Part shown: in pieces, positions 1 through 9,359 of the stretch | Layout: each line of letters begins with the position of its first letter | Position numbering within the stretch: the stretch's first letter is position 1 | Assembly (NCBI GenBank): GCA_017549185.1 | Contig: JAFYVJ010000037.1 | Location: 1 to 49,421 of the forward strand | Origin: Roseburia sp. | Lineage (GTDB): Bacteria; Bacillota; Clostridia; Lachnospirales; Lachnospiraceae | DNA length: 49,421 nucleotides | Direction of reading: 5' to 3' | Notes under the pieces: generated by a model | Seen by the model: the letters and a program-made list of their open reading frames with translations, nothing else | Told to the model about the DNA's origin: nothing | Database searches by the model: none | Made by a program: the position numbers and the translations under genes

Positions 1-36
1 GACGAGGCTGGCGTAGAAGGTTTTTATATCTTCTAA
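1..36 (+). CDS. possible 3' end of a gene entering from the left edge
   Basis: Frame 1 is open from the first base and reads DEAGVEGFYIF before a TAA at 34-36. A hairpin with a T-rich tail follows at 65-110, as expected after the end of a plus-strand gene. Twelve codons are too few to name a family. On the opposite strand an ATG at 54 opens a frame reading MIRRHSLEDIKTFYASLV out of the window, preceded by AGGGTAAG. Both cannot be trusted on this length. Confidence 0.2.
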   Translation, partial: DEAGVEGFYIF

Positions 37-64
37 GCTGTGTCGTCTTATCATCTTACCCTTG

Positions 65-110
65 CAAGAGTTTATCTAACATATGTTCGATGAACTCTTG
101 TTCTTTTTTG
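65..110 (+). terminator. possible terminator hairpin
   Basis: Perfect 8-bp arms CAAGAGTT (65-72) and AACTCTTG (93-100) are followed by TTCTTTTTTG. It would end the plus-strand frame that stops at 36. The 20-nt loop is long, so this is a weak call. Confidence 0.35.
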
Positions 111-127
111 TTGCTTCAAAAATCGCA

Positions 128-307
128 TTTTCCTATAAAGGAACAAAAGTGTGCTTCACACACTCTCTCGACTTCATCTACTGATATAGCACAGCTTTTG
201 TTCCGCGCGCGTAGCTGCGCATCGTTTGCACGTAGTGCTTTTATTCTATAGGAAAGTCATAGACTTTCACGAATTAACGTGACAAACACTTTCCTATAGA
301 ATAAAAA
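128..307. repeat. nested inverted-repeat region
   Basis: This gene-free stretch holds several inverted repeats. GGAACAAAAG (140-149) pairs with CTTTTGTTCC (195-204). A perfect 19-bp pair at 239-257 and 288-306 begins TTTTATTCTATAGG. Inside its loop lie GAAAGTC/GACTTTC and CACG/CGTG pairs. The motif TTTCCTATA next to an AAAAG run occurs in three places (about 129-151, 237-257 inverted, 288-307). The pattern suggests a miniature palindromic intergenic element, but no transposase or target duplication can be seen. Confidence 0.5.
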
Positions 308-343
308 AGCATGTCTGACACCCCGCATCAGACATGCTTTTTT
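303..343 (-). terminator. intrinsic terminator after the coiled-coil gene
   Basis: A perfect 16-bp stem (303-318 with 328-343) carries the core GCATGTCTGA/TCAGACATGC, a 9-nt loop and A/T runs on both sides. It works in both directions and lies 17 bp past the stop of the minus-strand gene that ends at 360. Confidence 0.85.
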
Positions 344-359
344 ATCGTTTTATTCTATA

Positions 360-1133
360 TTATTTTCCAAATCTTCTAAACAATGATTTCTTCTCCGGCT
401 TCTTTTCTTCATCGTTCATGCCACCATTGGCTTCCTGTTGCTTCCACTTGAAATACTCGGAGTCTAAGTTTACACTAATTTCAGCCGTGACTTTTTCCAT
501 TTTTTCTTCCGGAATCTCTACAGGTTCATCATCAAGACTTAGTCCATGCTCTCTAAAATATGCTTCGTTAATTCGAATCTCCGGCTTTGGAACAGCAATT
601 GCAGGCTCTACTACTTCATCCTTACTCTCAGCTCGCTCTTTTGCAATTTTTTTATTACGCTCTTCTATAATCTGCAAATATTTATCCGTATCTGATAAAT
701 CTCGCAGGTATCCAGTTAATTCAGTCTGGTCTGCACGAACACGCCGCACTTCTGTCTGCATGTCCTGCTGCATTTTATTATAAATATTCTGAACCGAATC
801 CATAGCATCCTGCATAATAAACTGCACTCGCTTCAAAGCATCGTCTGTGTAAAGCACAGAACCTGCATACACATCTTCAGCTTTTCCCTTTGCATCGGCA
901 ATAATCTCTTCCCCACGCTTTTTGGTCTCTCGTTCCGACTGTTCTCTGCTACGTTTAGTCAGTTCATATTCATCCATAGCATCATAAATGCCCTGACTTA
1001 ACTCACGAAGTGCTTCTACTAGAGCTTTTTTATCCATGATAACTAAGTTGTTCTCTTTGTCATATACTTCGCACTGAGACAACATCATGTGGATATCACG
1101 TAATGTCTTTTCAATATGATTCTGTGCACTCAT
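360..1133 (-). CDS. coiled-coil protein of unknown function
   Basis: The 257-residue protein has no signal peptide and no membrane segment. Residues about 1-165 look almost entirely helical and rich in Glu, Lys, Arg and Gln with heptad-like spacing. A Pro-rich linker (VEPAIAVPKPEIR) follows, then an acidic stretch and a basic tail ending KKSLFRRFGK. Composition recalls DivIVA-like or F0 b-like cytoplasmic coiled-coil proteins, but no family motif settles this. The start is preceded by a weak GAGG seven bases upstream. It lies 27 bp downstream of the 5'-nucleotidase and probably shares its transcript, which ends at the hairpin 303-343. Function unknown. Confidence 0.8.
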   Translation of the reverse strand: MSAQNHIEKTLRDIHMMLSQCEVYDKENNLVIMDKKALVEALRELSQGIYDAMDEYELTKRSREQSERETKKRGEEIIADAKGKAEDVYAGSVLYTDDALKRVQFIMQDAMDSVQNIYNKMQQDMQTEVRRVRADQTELTGYLRDLSDTDKYLQIIEERNKKIAKERAESKDEVVEPAIAVPKPEIRINEAYFREHGLSLDDEPVEIPEEKMEKVTAEISVNLDSEYFKWKQQEANGGMNDEEKKPEKKSLFRRFGK

Positions 1134-1160
1134 ACTTAAACCTCAATCATTACCTTAAAC

Positions 1161-3110
1161 TTATTTTCGTTTTGTTCTACGAACAGCTATTTTAATGAAT
1201 TTTTTTAATAATAAAATAATTGCCAACAGCAAAACGATTACTACTACTACCAAACCAATAATTAAAGCAGCATATTTATTCGGATTCTTAACTAAATCAA
1301 TGATATTTTTACTATCATCAATGACTTTTCTGTCCTGTTTTCCTTCGTAATAATCCGGAACGTTTGGAACACCATCTCCATCCGTATCATCAAAAGTCTC
1401 CATGTATCCGGCAATTGCGGTCCACACTTTCAGTTCCTCGCCATCCACATAAATAATTGCATCCTCAAGATTTTCTAGTGGTGTACCATCTGCTTTCTTT
1501 AATTCTAATGATAACAAACCATAAGAAATGTCTGTTACCCCACCTAACATATGTCCACTGTACATATCCGATACTACACGATAAAGCTTGTCATCCTCAA
1601 TCTCGATACGTTCTCCAGTATCTCCTACTAGATAACAATCTGTTACCTTATTCAAAATCAAACGATTAGGATTAAATGTAAACTCCATACCAGAATTGTA
1701 CAATCTAGCCGTTGTCATCAAATCAGAAACAGATGCATCAACTTCTGCTATCAAACGAAGCTCCTCGCCCGTAAGATATACACTAAGCAAAGGATATCCC
1801 GGCACCCCATCTTCGCCAATTCCTAGTGAAAAAGAATTATAAATATCTGCAACCGTTATATCTCCAAGCGGATAACTACCACGAATTGTCCCACTTGGTG
1901 CAACCGCAACAGCCACTTTATCTCCATTAAAGTCCGGTGCATGCTCTACCGCATATTTATACGCATCTGCCATAATATTACCAAGGTTATGATCTTCATG
2001 AATCTCTCCTAAATCACTAACCGAGCTAAATACTACATCATTCTGTGCAATTACCTGATTTCTGCTATATCCCCATTTGCTCAAATAGTTGGTATCCACA
2101 CTGTCCATCAACTCATCAATTTGAGCTCTCGTTTCTATATCTTCCGGAATATCCATGGTCATCTCTATCAGCTCATAATCGCTCATTTCCCAAATACCGT
2201 CTTCAATCTCCTCCATATGAAAAGAACCAAGACGTTTTCCATACTCACCGCAAGAAACAATATACGTATCTCCATGGACAATTGGTTCATCTAGTTGTGT
2301 ATGTGTATGACCGCTAATAATAAAATCCAGCTCCGGTACTTCTTTTGCAAGAATCTCATCCTCAGATTTTTCCGGATCATCCCATGTTCCACTATGGGAA
2401 ACACAGGCTATCATGTCTACATTTTCCGTCGCTTCAATCTTCTGAACAACTTCCTTCACAGATGCAATCGGATCCTTCCACACCAAATCTCCCGCCGGAA
2501 TGCATGAAATAGAATCGTTACCCATAACACCAATTATAGCAATACTGACATCACCTTTTTGCAAAACAACATACTCTTGTACGTTATAGGATACAAATGC
2601 TTCCTTTACTGCCTTCTGTGCTTCCGTCAATCCTGCTGCTTCCATAGCAGCCCAATCCACGTTACACACTACCATTGCCGGCACATTCTCACCACTAGCA
2701 GACGCAGTTGTCAACATGTTAGAAAGCCCTGTTGCTTTATAATCGAACTCGTGATTACCAAGAGTCGTGACCTCACATCCAATATTGCCAAGCATTTTCA
2801 GTTCAGCCGCTTCGCTCTCATATACAGTCTGAACCAATGTTCCCATAGAAAAATCGCCGCCATCTAGTATCAATGTATCCGGATTTTTGTCCTTCTGTGC
2901 ATTAATAACAGTTTTCATCTGTGGCATGCCACCCAGATGAACCGTTTCTCCGTTTTCGACAACTGCAAAATTTTCCAAATGTGAATGTAAGTCATGCAAA
3001 AATACGACGTCAAGACTCTTCCGCTTGGTCTCTGCATTTACATTTATCTGTGAAAACATTGACAAAAGTAGCACAACCGCCAATGCCAATACGCTCATTT
3101 TCTTTTTCAT
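1161..3110 (-). CDS. secreted 5'-nucleotidase / metallophosphatase, membrane-anchored
   Basis: The 649-residue protein probably hydrolyses nucleotides or related phosphoesters outside the cell. A signal peptide (about residues 1-27, ending NVNA) precedes a calcineurin-like metallophosphatase domain with the metal-binding motifs in order: LHDLHSH, DGGDFSMGT, LGNHEFDY, CVSHSG and GHTHTQLD. A C-terminal 5'-nucleotidase domain follows (LGNIMADAYKYA onward). Near the end is one membrane helix (about residues 615-640) and a basic tail KKFIKIAVRRTKRK, so it is anchored by a C-terminal helix instead of an LPXTG sorting signal. A DTDGDGVPNVPD stretch before the helix resembles a calcium-binding linker. 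GGGGAC lies about 9 bases before the ATG. It heads a likely two-gene unit with the coiled-coil gene. Substrate not determinable from sequence. Confidence 0.9.
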   Translation of the reverse strand: MKKKMSVLALAVVLLLSMFSQINVNAETKRKSLDVVFLHDLHSHLENFAVVENGETVHLGGMPQMKTVINAQKDKNPDTLILDGGDFSMGTLVQTVYESEAAELKMLGNIGCEVTTLGNHEFDYKATGLSNMLTTASASGENVPAMVVCNVDWAAMEAAGLTEAQKAVKEAFVSYNVQEYVVLQKGDVSIAIIGVMGNDSISCIPAGDLVWKDPIASVKEVVQKIEATENVDMIACVSHSGTWDDPEKSEDEILAKEVPELDFIISGHTHTQLDEPIVHGDTYIVSCGEYGKRLGSFHMEEIEDGIWEMSDYELIEMTMDIPEDIETRAQIDELMDSVDTNYLSKWGYSRNQVIAQNDVVFSSVSDLGEIHEDHNLGNIMADAYKYAVEHAPDFNGDKVAVAVAPSGTIRGSYPLGDITVADIYNSFSLGIGEDGVPGYPLLSVYLTGEELRLIAEVDASVSDLMTTARLYNSGMEFTFNPNRLILNKVTDCYLVGDTGERIEIEDDKLYRVVSDMYSGHMLGGVTDISYGLLSLELKKADGTPLENLEDAIIYVDGEELKVWTAIAGYMETFDDTDGDGVPNVPDYYEGKQDRKVIDDSKNIIDLVKNPNKYAALIIGLVVVVIVLLLAIILLLKKFIKIAVRRTKRK

Positions 3111-3144
3111 AAATTATGTCCCCAAATTATGTTCCTAATGTCTT

Positions 3145-4269
3145 TTAAATCTCTACCAATTCGTACTGATCCGTACCAAGACCTATCCTTACTGCATGTG
3201 CTACGCCAGTCTTCCAATTAGTATCTGGATGTGTCATATGGAAGTGATCGTGATGTTCCACCTCTTCCTTATGTGCCATACAATTCTCATGCAGTACACT
3301 GTGATTATGTAAAATAGGCTGTTTGTTTGCCAAATCGGCACATGCCATATCAAGTGCAACCGGATCAAAAGATGCCAACATACCAACATTTGGAATGATC
3401 GGCACATCGTTCTCTGAATGACAGTCACAGTTCGGTGATACATCACAAATCAAAGAAATATGGAAACATGGTCTGCCGTCACATACTGCCTTTGAGTATT
3501 CTGCAATCTTACAGTTTAATACGTCGTTAGAATTATCCTGTGTCGGATGCACCGCATCTTTTGGACATGCTCCAATGCAACGTCCACAACCTACACATTT
3601 ATCAATATCAATCGTTGCTTTTCCATCAGTAATCATTGGTGCATCATGAGCACAAATCTTAATGCATGCACCACAACCTACACATTTACGCTGGCTTACT
3701 GCTGGTTTACCCTGATTGTGCATCTCCATTTTTCCTGCACGAGATCCACATCCCATACCTATATTCTTTAATGTTCCTCCAAAACCAGTCGCTTCATGAC
3801 CTTTAAAATGTGTCAATGAAATGAAAACATCTGCATCCATAATTGCCTGACCAATTTTTGCTTCTTTTACATATTCCCCATCAATAGGAACTAATTCTTC
3901 ATCTGTACCCTTTAAACCGTCCCCAATAATAACATGACAGCCTGTTGAAAATGGAGAAAATCCATTTGCATATGCTGTATCCAAATGATCTAATGCATTT
4001 TTTCTACTTCCCACGTAAAGGGTATTACAGTCCGTCAAAAATGGTTTTCCACCCAGTTCTTTTACAACATCAGCCACAACCTTAGCATAATTAGGGCGAA
4101 GAAATGCCAGATTTCCATACTCTCCAAAATGAATCTTAATAGCAGCATACTTGTCTTCAAAATCAATCTCTTTCATACCTGCTGTAAGTACAAGTCTGCG
4201 CAATTTCTGCATCAAATTCTCTCTACTTGTAGTTCTAAAATCAGTATAATATACTTTTGCTTTTTCCAT
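3145..4269 (-). CDS. DUF362 domain protein with 2x[4Fe-4S] ferredoxin module
   Basis: The 374-residue protein joins a DUF362 fold (KIHFGEYGN, FLTDCNTLYVGSRKN, HFKGHEATGFGGTLKN) to an inserted pair of [4Fe-4S] motifs, CVGCGACIKICA and CVGCGRCIGACP, about residues 195-240. Similar DUF362/ferredoxin proteins are widespread in clostridia and are thought to be redox proteins, but the reaction is unknown. A later CDVSPNCDCHSE stretch and a His-rich tail (HKEEVEHHDHFHMTH) could bind further metal. I start at the ATG giving MEKAKVYY (4269), preceded by GGGGACT at suitable spacing. The longer frame upstream (MIESNLKRGLFF) runs over that ribosome site. Confidence 0.88.
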   Translation of the reverse strand: MEKAKVYYTDFRTTSRENLMQKLRRLVLTAGMKEIDFEDKYAAIKIHFGEYGNLAFLRPNYAKVVADVVKELGGKPFLTDCNTLYVGSRKNALDHLDTAYANGFSPFSTGCHVIIGDGLKGTDEELVPIDGEYVKEAKIGQAIMDADVFISLTHFKGHEATGFGGTLKNIGMGCGSRAGKMEMHNQGKPAVSQRKCVGCGACIKICAHDAPMITDGKATIDIDKCVGCGRCIGACPKDAVHPTQDNSNDVLNCKIAEYSKAVCDGRPCFHISLICDVSPNCDCHSENDVPIIPNVGMLASFDPVALDMACADLANKQPILHNHSVLHENCMAHKEEVEHHDHFHMTHPDTNWKTGVAHAVRIGLGTDQYELVEI

Positions 4270-4333
4270 AAAAAATAGTCCCCTTTTTAAATTGCTTTCA
4301 ATCATTTATTATAACATTATGTATACCAACATG

Positions 4334-6250
4334 CTACTGGTTTTTCTCTTCAATTAATTCCTCTGGCAAAAATTTCAGCACCATTTCTTCTAGTTCTTTT
4401 CCCGTCGCTGGTTTCATAATATAATCATCAAAACCTTCTTCCAAATATTCCTTGGTTGCACCGGAGATTGCATTCGCTGTAGATACCACTACCGGTGTAT
4501 TCGCATTTACGCCACCTCGTTCTTTTAATCTATGTAAGGTCTCCACACCATCCATATCCGGCATCATATGATCTAACAAAATTAAGTGATACGCATTTTC
4601 TGCCGTCATTTCTAAACACTTTCTTCCGCCATTTGCTGTATCAATCTGTATTCCGGTATTTTTCAACAAATTCTTTGCTACAATCAAATTCGTTTCCACA
4701 TCATCTACTACTAGAATTCTAGCACCTTTTGCCCGCCATTTTTCTCGATACCGTTTGGTTTCCATTGTCGCATTATAACGTTCATAAAAATTTCCTATCG
4801 GCTCATCTTTTACTGCCCGTTGAGGAATCTCTACATAGAACAAAGATCCTTTTTCCAGAGTACTGATTACTCCAATCTCACCCTCCATCAACTCTACTAA
4901 ATCTTTTGTAATCGCAAGACCCAGACCAGTTCCCTCGATATTATGATTCTTCTTTTCGTCAATACGTTCAAAAGTATCAAATAATCGTCTCTGATTCTCC
5001 TCTGAAACACCAATTCCAGTATCTTCCACAGAAATTACTAATACAATATCTGCTTTACTAATTCTCTTATGTTTCACTCGCAAGGTTACTCTTCCCTTTT
5101 CAGTATACTTGTAAGCATTCGTTAAAAGATTAAAAATCACCTGCCGGATACGCACCTCGTCTCCGTATAACTGATCTGGTATCATAGTTTCATTCTCAAC
5201 GACAAATTCCAGATTTTTCCCTTTCATCTGTACGCTAATCATATTATAGCAATCTCTAAGCAATCCAAATAAACTGTACTCTCCAGGAACCAATTCCATT
5301 TTTCCGGATTCGATTTTAGAAATATCCAAAATATCATTAATCAATGCTAATAATCCCGTACTGGCACTCTGAATATTTCTCGCATATTCTATAATTTCCG
5401 TCTCTGAACATTCTCGCAAAATCATTTCATTCATTCCCATAACAGCATTAATCGGTGTTCGAATTTCATGGGACATATTTGCAAGGAATGTACTCTTTGA
5501 TTGACTAGCAATTTCGGCCCTTTTTTTCGCTTCCTCTGCTTCCTCTTTTGCCTTCTGCAACTCATCCATCGTCTGCATCAGTTTCTGATAATCCGGGGTC
5601 TCTAGTGAGAATAAAATAATAATCAGACCAAGCGATAATGTAAACATGGTAAGCAGCACGTCTGGTATAAAGCAAATCTGTACTACCGCACCGGATAACG
5701 CTAGTATAGAAAATGCAAAAATTGATACCTTCTGTTGTCTGTCATATTCTTTGGTATTGCGAACCATTCGTAATACACCCATAAAAAAACATGAATACGG
5801 TATCACCGGCAACAAATAATATAGTGGGCCATGTACATACGCCCCCTGCTTATCAAATCCAAACATCCATCCTGTAAACATATTCACTGCCAACAACGCA
5901 AGATAGGCATCTATTATTATACGATATCCCAAAGCAACCTTCAGCTCTCCCAAAAACCCTTTTACACATAGTTGCGAATACCTCAAAAATTGGTAACTCA
6001 ACAACGCATTCAGCACAAAATAACAGGTGTTTAATGTCACGTTTAAAAAAAGTGGAACAACCGCACCATAACTAATTGTAATCGCAGTAATTACATCAAA
6101 CGTATCTGCCAAAAGCACATAAATCGCCACTTTAAAAAATTCATGATTTCGTTTTGATTCCATACTATAAGAAATCCGAAGATATACCACTAAAATCACC
6201 ATAAAAATAACTCCGGACACGCCAAACCAAATATTATATTGTAATCCCAT
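4334..6250 (-). CDS. membrane hybrid histidine kinase (7TM-like sensor, HisKA, HATPase, receiver)
   Basis: The 638-residue protein has about seven hydrophobic helices in residues 1-215, a coiled coil (222-250), a HisKA domain with phospho-acceptor H261 (MSHEIRTPINAV), and an ATPase domain with N box NLLTNAY (374-380), G1 DTGIG (410) and G2 GTGLGL (440). A receiver domain follows with acidic pair DD516-517, phospho-acceptor D560 (LILLDHMMPDMDG) and Lys near 612 (MKPAT). No Hpt domain, response regulator or effector gene is adjacent, so the relay partner must be elsewhere. AAGGAAG precedes the ATG by about 8 bases. The ligand of the membrane sensor is unknown. Confidence 0.92.
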   Translation of the reverse strand: MGLQYNIWFGVSGVIFMVILVVYLRISYSMESKRNHEFFKVAIYVLLADTFDVITAITISYGAVVPLFLNVTLNTCYFVLNALLSYQFLRYSQLCVKGFLGELKVALGYRIIIDAYLALLAVNMFTGWMFGFDKQGAYVHGPLYYLLPVIPYSCFFMGVLRMVRNTKEYDRQQKVSIFAFSILALSGAVVQICFIPDVLLTMFTLSLGLIIILFSLETPDYQKLMQTMDELQKAKEEAEEAKKRAEIASQSKSTFLANMSHEIRTPINAVMGMNEMILRECSETEIIEYARNIQSASTGLLALINDILDISKIESGKMELVPGEYSLFGLLRDCYNMISVQMKGKNLEFVVENETMIPDQLYGDEVRIRQVIFNLLTNAYKYTEKGRVTLRVKHKRISKADIVLVISVEDTGIGVSEENQRRLFDTFERIDEKKNHNIEGTGLGLAITKDLVELMEGEIGVISTLEKGSLFYVEIPQRAVKDEPIGNFYERYNATMETKRYREKWRAKGARILVVDDVETNLIVAKNLLKNTGIQIDTANGGRKCLEMTAENAYHLILLDHMMPDMDGVETLHRLKERGGVNANTPVVVSTANAISGATKEYLEEGFDDYIMKPATGKELEEMVLKFLPEELIEEKNQ

Positions 6251-6295
6251 ATTTACAACTTCCTTTCAAAAAGCATAAATACTTTATTTTTATTA

Positions 6296-7525
6296 TCATT
6301 TTACCTTGCCTGCTTCCTCTCTGTAAAGCCTATTTTTTATGCTTTTATCGTAACTATATACAATTTTCCCCTCAATTATGGTATACAATATTCTGCTACT
6401 TACCTCAAAAGGACTTCCTTTCGTTAATACGAAATCTCCATCTTTTCCAACTTCTATACTACCAACATTTGCCTCTACTCCAATATGCTTTGCCGCGTTT
6501 ATCGTAATCGCCTGAAGAGCTGTAAACTCATCTAACCCCTCATAAATCGCTCGTCCTGCACACAGTGCAAGATAACACCCTTCTGTTACCGGTGAATCTG
6601 TAATAACAGACACCTGGCATCCAGCTTTTACCAAATCTACAACTGTATGAAACCCTTTATTCTTTAACTCATATTTTGAAGCATGTCCAAAAGACGGACC
6701 TACTGCTACCGGATATCCTTCTTTTGCAAGTGCCTCTGCAATCAAGCTTCCATCCGTAGTATGGTCAATTCGCAAGTCCACGTCAAATTCTTTTGCAATG
6801 CGAATGGCTGTAAAAATATCATCCGCCCGGTGTGCATGTGCCTTAATCGGCATCTCTTTTTTTAACACCGGAAGCAATGCCTCTAACTTAGCATCATATG
6901 CCGGTAACTTACTATAATCCGTTCTTCCCGGATAACCAGCTGCTTCCAACTTCTTCTGATAGATTTTTGCTTTCGAAAACATTTCCCTCAACTTAGCGGC
7001 GATAGACATACGGGAAGATACACCTTTCTCCCTGTAACAATTCTTTGGATTTTCACCAAAAGCAATTTTCATCCCAGCCTTCTCCTTTAGCAGCATATCA
7101 TCTACACGTTCGCCATAAGTCTTTATGACACAGAAAGTTCCGCCTATCACGTTCGAACTTCCAGGCCCTGTTGCCACGCAGGTAACCCCACCTTCCCTTG
7201 CCATACGAAAGCTCTCATCCTGAGGATTTATACCGTCTACTGCTGATAATTGCGGTGTTATCGGATCATTCATCTCATTAAAATCCTGTCCCGAATATTC
7301 TATCGCATACCCATCTAATCCCAAATGACAATGTGCATCTACAAAACCAGGATACAAATCATAACCATATGCATCTAGTACATCCGCATCATTTGTCTCT
7401 CCACCGGTTATCATTTCTTCTATCTTTACAATTTTTCCTTTCGCAACTAATACATCCGCCACAAATACTTCTCTATCTATTGCATTATGAATACTTGCCT
7501 GTTTTATTAACAATTTTTCTGCCAT
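6296..7525 (-). CDS. amidohydrolase family protein (imidazolonepropionase-like)
   Basis: About 409 residues with the metal-dependent amidohydrolase layout. A short beta domain at the start leads to GFVDAHCHLG (first metal motif), then KAHAHRADD, IDHTTDG and the late Asp motif ITDSPV. The C terminus returns to the beta domain (VGSIEVGKDGDFVL). The family hydrolyses C-N bonds in cyclic amides or dipeptides; this branch is often annotated imidazolonepropionase-like, but no histidine-degradation genes are near and substrate is open. I prefer the start MAEKLLIKQ (7525). GAGG lies 12 bases upstream, which is rather far, and ATGs at 7543 and 7555 are alternatives. It is divergent from the symporter gene at 7660. 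Confidence 0.85.
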   Translation of the reverse strand: MAEKLLIKQASIHNAIDREVFVADVLVAKGKIVKIEEMITGGETNDADVLDAYGYDLYPGFVDAHCHLGLDGYAIEYSGQDFNEMNDPITPQLSAVDGINPQDESFRMAREGGVTCVATGPGSSNVIGGTFCVIKTYGERVDDMLLKEKAGMKIAFGENPKNCYREKGVSSRMSIAAKLREMFSKAKIYQKKLEAAGYPGRTDYSKLPAYDAKLEALLPVLKKEMPIKAHAHRADDIFTAIRIAKEFDVDLRIDHTTDGSLIAEALAKEGYPVAVGPSFGHASKYELKNKGFHTVVDLVKAGCQVSVITDSPVTEGCYLALCAGRAIYEGLDEFTALQAITINAAKHIGVEANVGSIEVGKDGDFVLTKGSPFEVSSRILYTIIEGKIVYSYDKSIKNRLYREEAGKVK

Positions 7526-7609
7526 TCTATCATTATTCCTCATCTTTCTATGCATTCTATCATCTGTTTGTGTCCACTATAACTAAAATAATACTCTTTC
7601 CCTATTCTG

Positions 7610-7653
7610 TATAATTATGGTATAGTTAATATATATTGATATATTTTAGGAGG
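7610..7653 (+). promoter_or_regulatory. likely promoter and ribosome site of the symporter gene
   Basis: TATAAT (7610-7615) and an extended minus-10 TGGTATAGT (618-626) lie just upstream of the symporter. Neither has a good minus-35 at the usual distance. AGGAGG at 7648-7653 sits six bases before the ATG at 7660 and fixes the start. Confidence 0.45.
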
Positions 7654-7659
7654 ACATTT

Positions 7660-9207
7660 ATGCAGGCACTTTTCGATATTATTAATGCCATCTGTGGGAA
7701 AATCCAAGTTATCTCTGATTTATTCTGGAGTTTTCCAACAAATCTGGATTGGTATGCCAATATTCCTGTTTTAGGAAATTTCTCCCTCGCCATTATTCTG
7801 CTAATTGGCTCCGGTATTTATTTTACCTGTAGTTTACGTTTTATTCAGATTCGTAAATTTAAAGAAGGTATTTCTATTTTAAAAAACAGTAAAGCCACCG
7901 AAAATGGTATTTCTCCATCTGCTGCATTCTTTTTATCTACCGCAATGCGAGTTGGTCCGGGTAACATTCTAGGCGTAACCGGTGCAATCGCTACTGGTGG
8001 ACCCGGTGCATTATTTTGGATGTGGATATCAGCCTTTTTCGGTATGGCTACTGCCTACACAGAATCCACGCTTGCACAGATTTTTAAAGAAAAACAAGAC
8101 AAAGAATACCTAGGTGGTCTCGCCTTCTATGGCAAGCGCCTTTTGAAAGACTCCGCCTTTGTAGGTGTCGCACTTTCTATTATTTACATTATTTATGCTT
8201 TATTATGCTTTCCGGCACAGGGTTTTAATGTCATTTCGGCAGTTGGACAGATTGCAGAAACACTCACGGGTGAAGTTATTCCTACAGATTCTTCTCTGTA
8301 CTGGATTTCTTTTATAGTACTAATGATTATTTCCGTTATTGTTTCTTTTGGCGGCATAAAAAAACTGACAAAAGTCACAGATATTACCGTTCCTATTATG
8401 GCAGTAATCTATGTTTTAACCGTATTAGTACTTATCATTGTAAACTTTGACAGAATTCCTTGGTTTTTCTATGCGGTATTTACAGAAGCATTTAAGCCGG
8501 AAGCCGTTTTTGGCGGTGTCTTTGGTATTGCTTTAGTACAAGGAGTAAAACGAGGATTAATGTCTAACGAAGCTGGTCAGGGTACTATGACAATGGCCGC
8601 AGCCGCGGCAGACTCAGCGCATCCTTGCACACAGGGTTGCGTGCAGTCTATTGGTGTATTTTTAGATACTATGGTAATTTGTACTTTAACCGGATTTGTA
8701 GTCATTATGGGACGCATGTGGCAAACAGATGCTGTAGATATATGGTTTTCCCTAGACAACCTTCCAAAATACCTAACAGCAGCTACAGAATTAACACCTG
8801 GCACTACATTTAACACTATCGTTTCACTGTTAATTTCAGTATGCTTTGGCTTGTTTGCATTTACTTGCTTACTTGGATTTATCTCTTTTTCAGAAATTTG
8901 TGCCAAACGAATTTCTACGAGCAATGTATTTGTAAATCTAATCCGCATTCTCTGTCTCATAGTTATTGCTTTTGGTATCTTAACTAATATTTCTGGTCTG
9001 GATTTAAGTGCACTTTGGAATTTGTCTGATTTTGCCAATATCTTGATTGCTTACTGCAATCTTCCATTGCTTTATTTAGGCTTTAAATATGTAAAAAAAG
9101 CAACTGCTCATTTTGACAAAAAAGATGGCACACCTTTCACCTCTGAAATCGCAGGCGTAGATGTACCTGTATGGGATGAAAAAGCCGGACGTACGAAAAA
9201 TTTCTAA
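7660..9207 (+). CDS. sodium:alanine symporter family protein (AGCS)
   Basis: The 515-residue integral membrane protein imports alanine or glycine with Na+ (or H+). AGCS hallmarks are visible: STAMRVGPGNILGVTGAI early, then GALFWMWISAFFGMATAYTE, LMSNEAGQGT in the middle and about ten or eleven hydrophobic helices. The clear ribosome site AGGAGG fixes the start at MQALFDIINA; an upstream in-frame TTG start is unlikely. A second, divergent AGCS member is at 36893-38275. Single-gene unit ending in the hairpin 9227-9287. Exact substrate is not readable from sequence. Confidence 0.92.
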   Translation: MQALFDIINAICGKIQVISDLFWSFPTNLDWYANIPVLGNFSLAIILLIGSGIYFTCSLRFIQIRKFKEGISILKNSKATENGISPSAAFFLSTAMRVGPGNILGVTGAIATGGPGALFWMWISAFFGMATAYTESTLAQIFKEKQDKEYLGGLAFYGKRLLKDSAFVGVALSIIYIIYALLCFPAQGFNVISAVGQIAETLTGEVIPTDSSLYWISFIVLMIISVIVSFGGIKKLTKVTDITVPIMAVIYVLTVLVLIIVNFDRIPWFFYAVFTEAFKPEAVFGGVFGIALVQGVKRGLMSNEAGQGTMTMAAAAADSAHPCTQGCVQSIGVFLDTMVICTLTGFVVIMGRMWQTDAVDIWFSLDNLPKYLTAATELTPGTTFNTIVSLLISVCFGLFAFTCLLGFISFSEICAKRISTSNVFVNLIRILCLIVIAFGILTNISGLDLSALWNLSDFANILIAYCNLPLLYLGFKYVKKATAHFDKKDGTPFTSEIAGVDVPVWDEKAGRTKNF

Positions 9208-9226
9208 GAAATAATTTTGTATAGAT

Positions 9227-9288
9227 AAAAAGAGACAGCTCTAAAACTTTGATTCATAAAATCATAGTCTTAGAACTGTCTCTTTTTC
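9227..9288. terminator. bidirectional terminator between convergent genes
   Basis: AAAAGAGACAGCTCTA (9227-9242) pairs with TAGAACTGTCTCTTTT (9271-9286) with one mismatch. A run on the left and T run on the right serve both the symporter gene and the convergent nitroreductase gene. Confidence 0.8.
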
Positions 9289-9359
9289 ATATGTCATTTA
9301 ATAACTATTCCGCACACTATTCGCAAAATCGCCTTGGAGCTGAATAGTTACATATTTAT

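Noticed and set aside
1-54. minus-strand gene start (MIRRHSLEDIKTFYASLV) leaving the left edge
   Set aside because: Only 18 codons are available and the opposite strand has an equally plausible gene end with a hairpin, so neither can be trusted.
8577-9038. 153-codon minus-strand frame inside the first symporter gene
   Set aside because: It is antisense to a clear AGCS coding region, has no ribosome site and no protein-like pattern; similar shadows occur inside many genes here.
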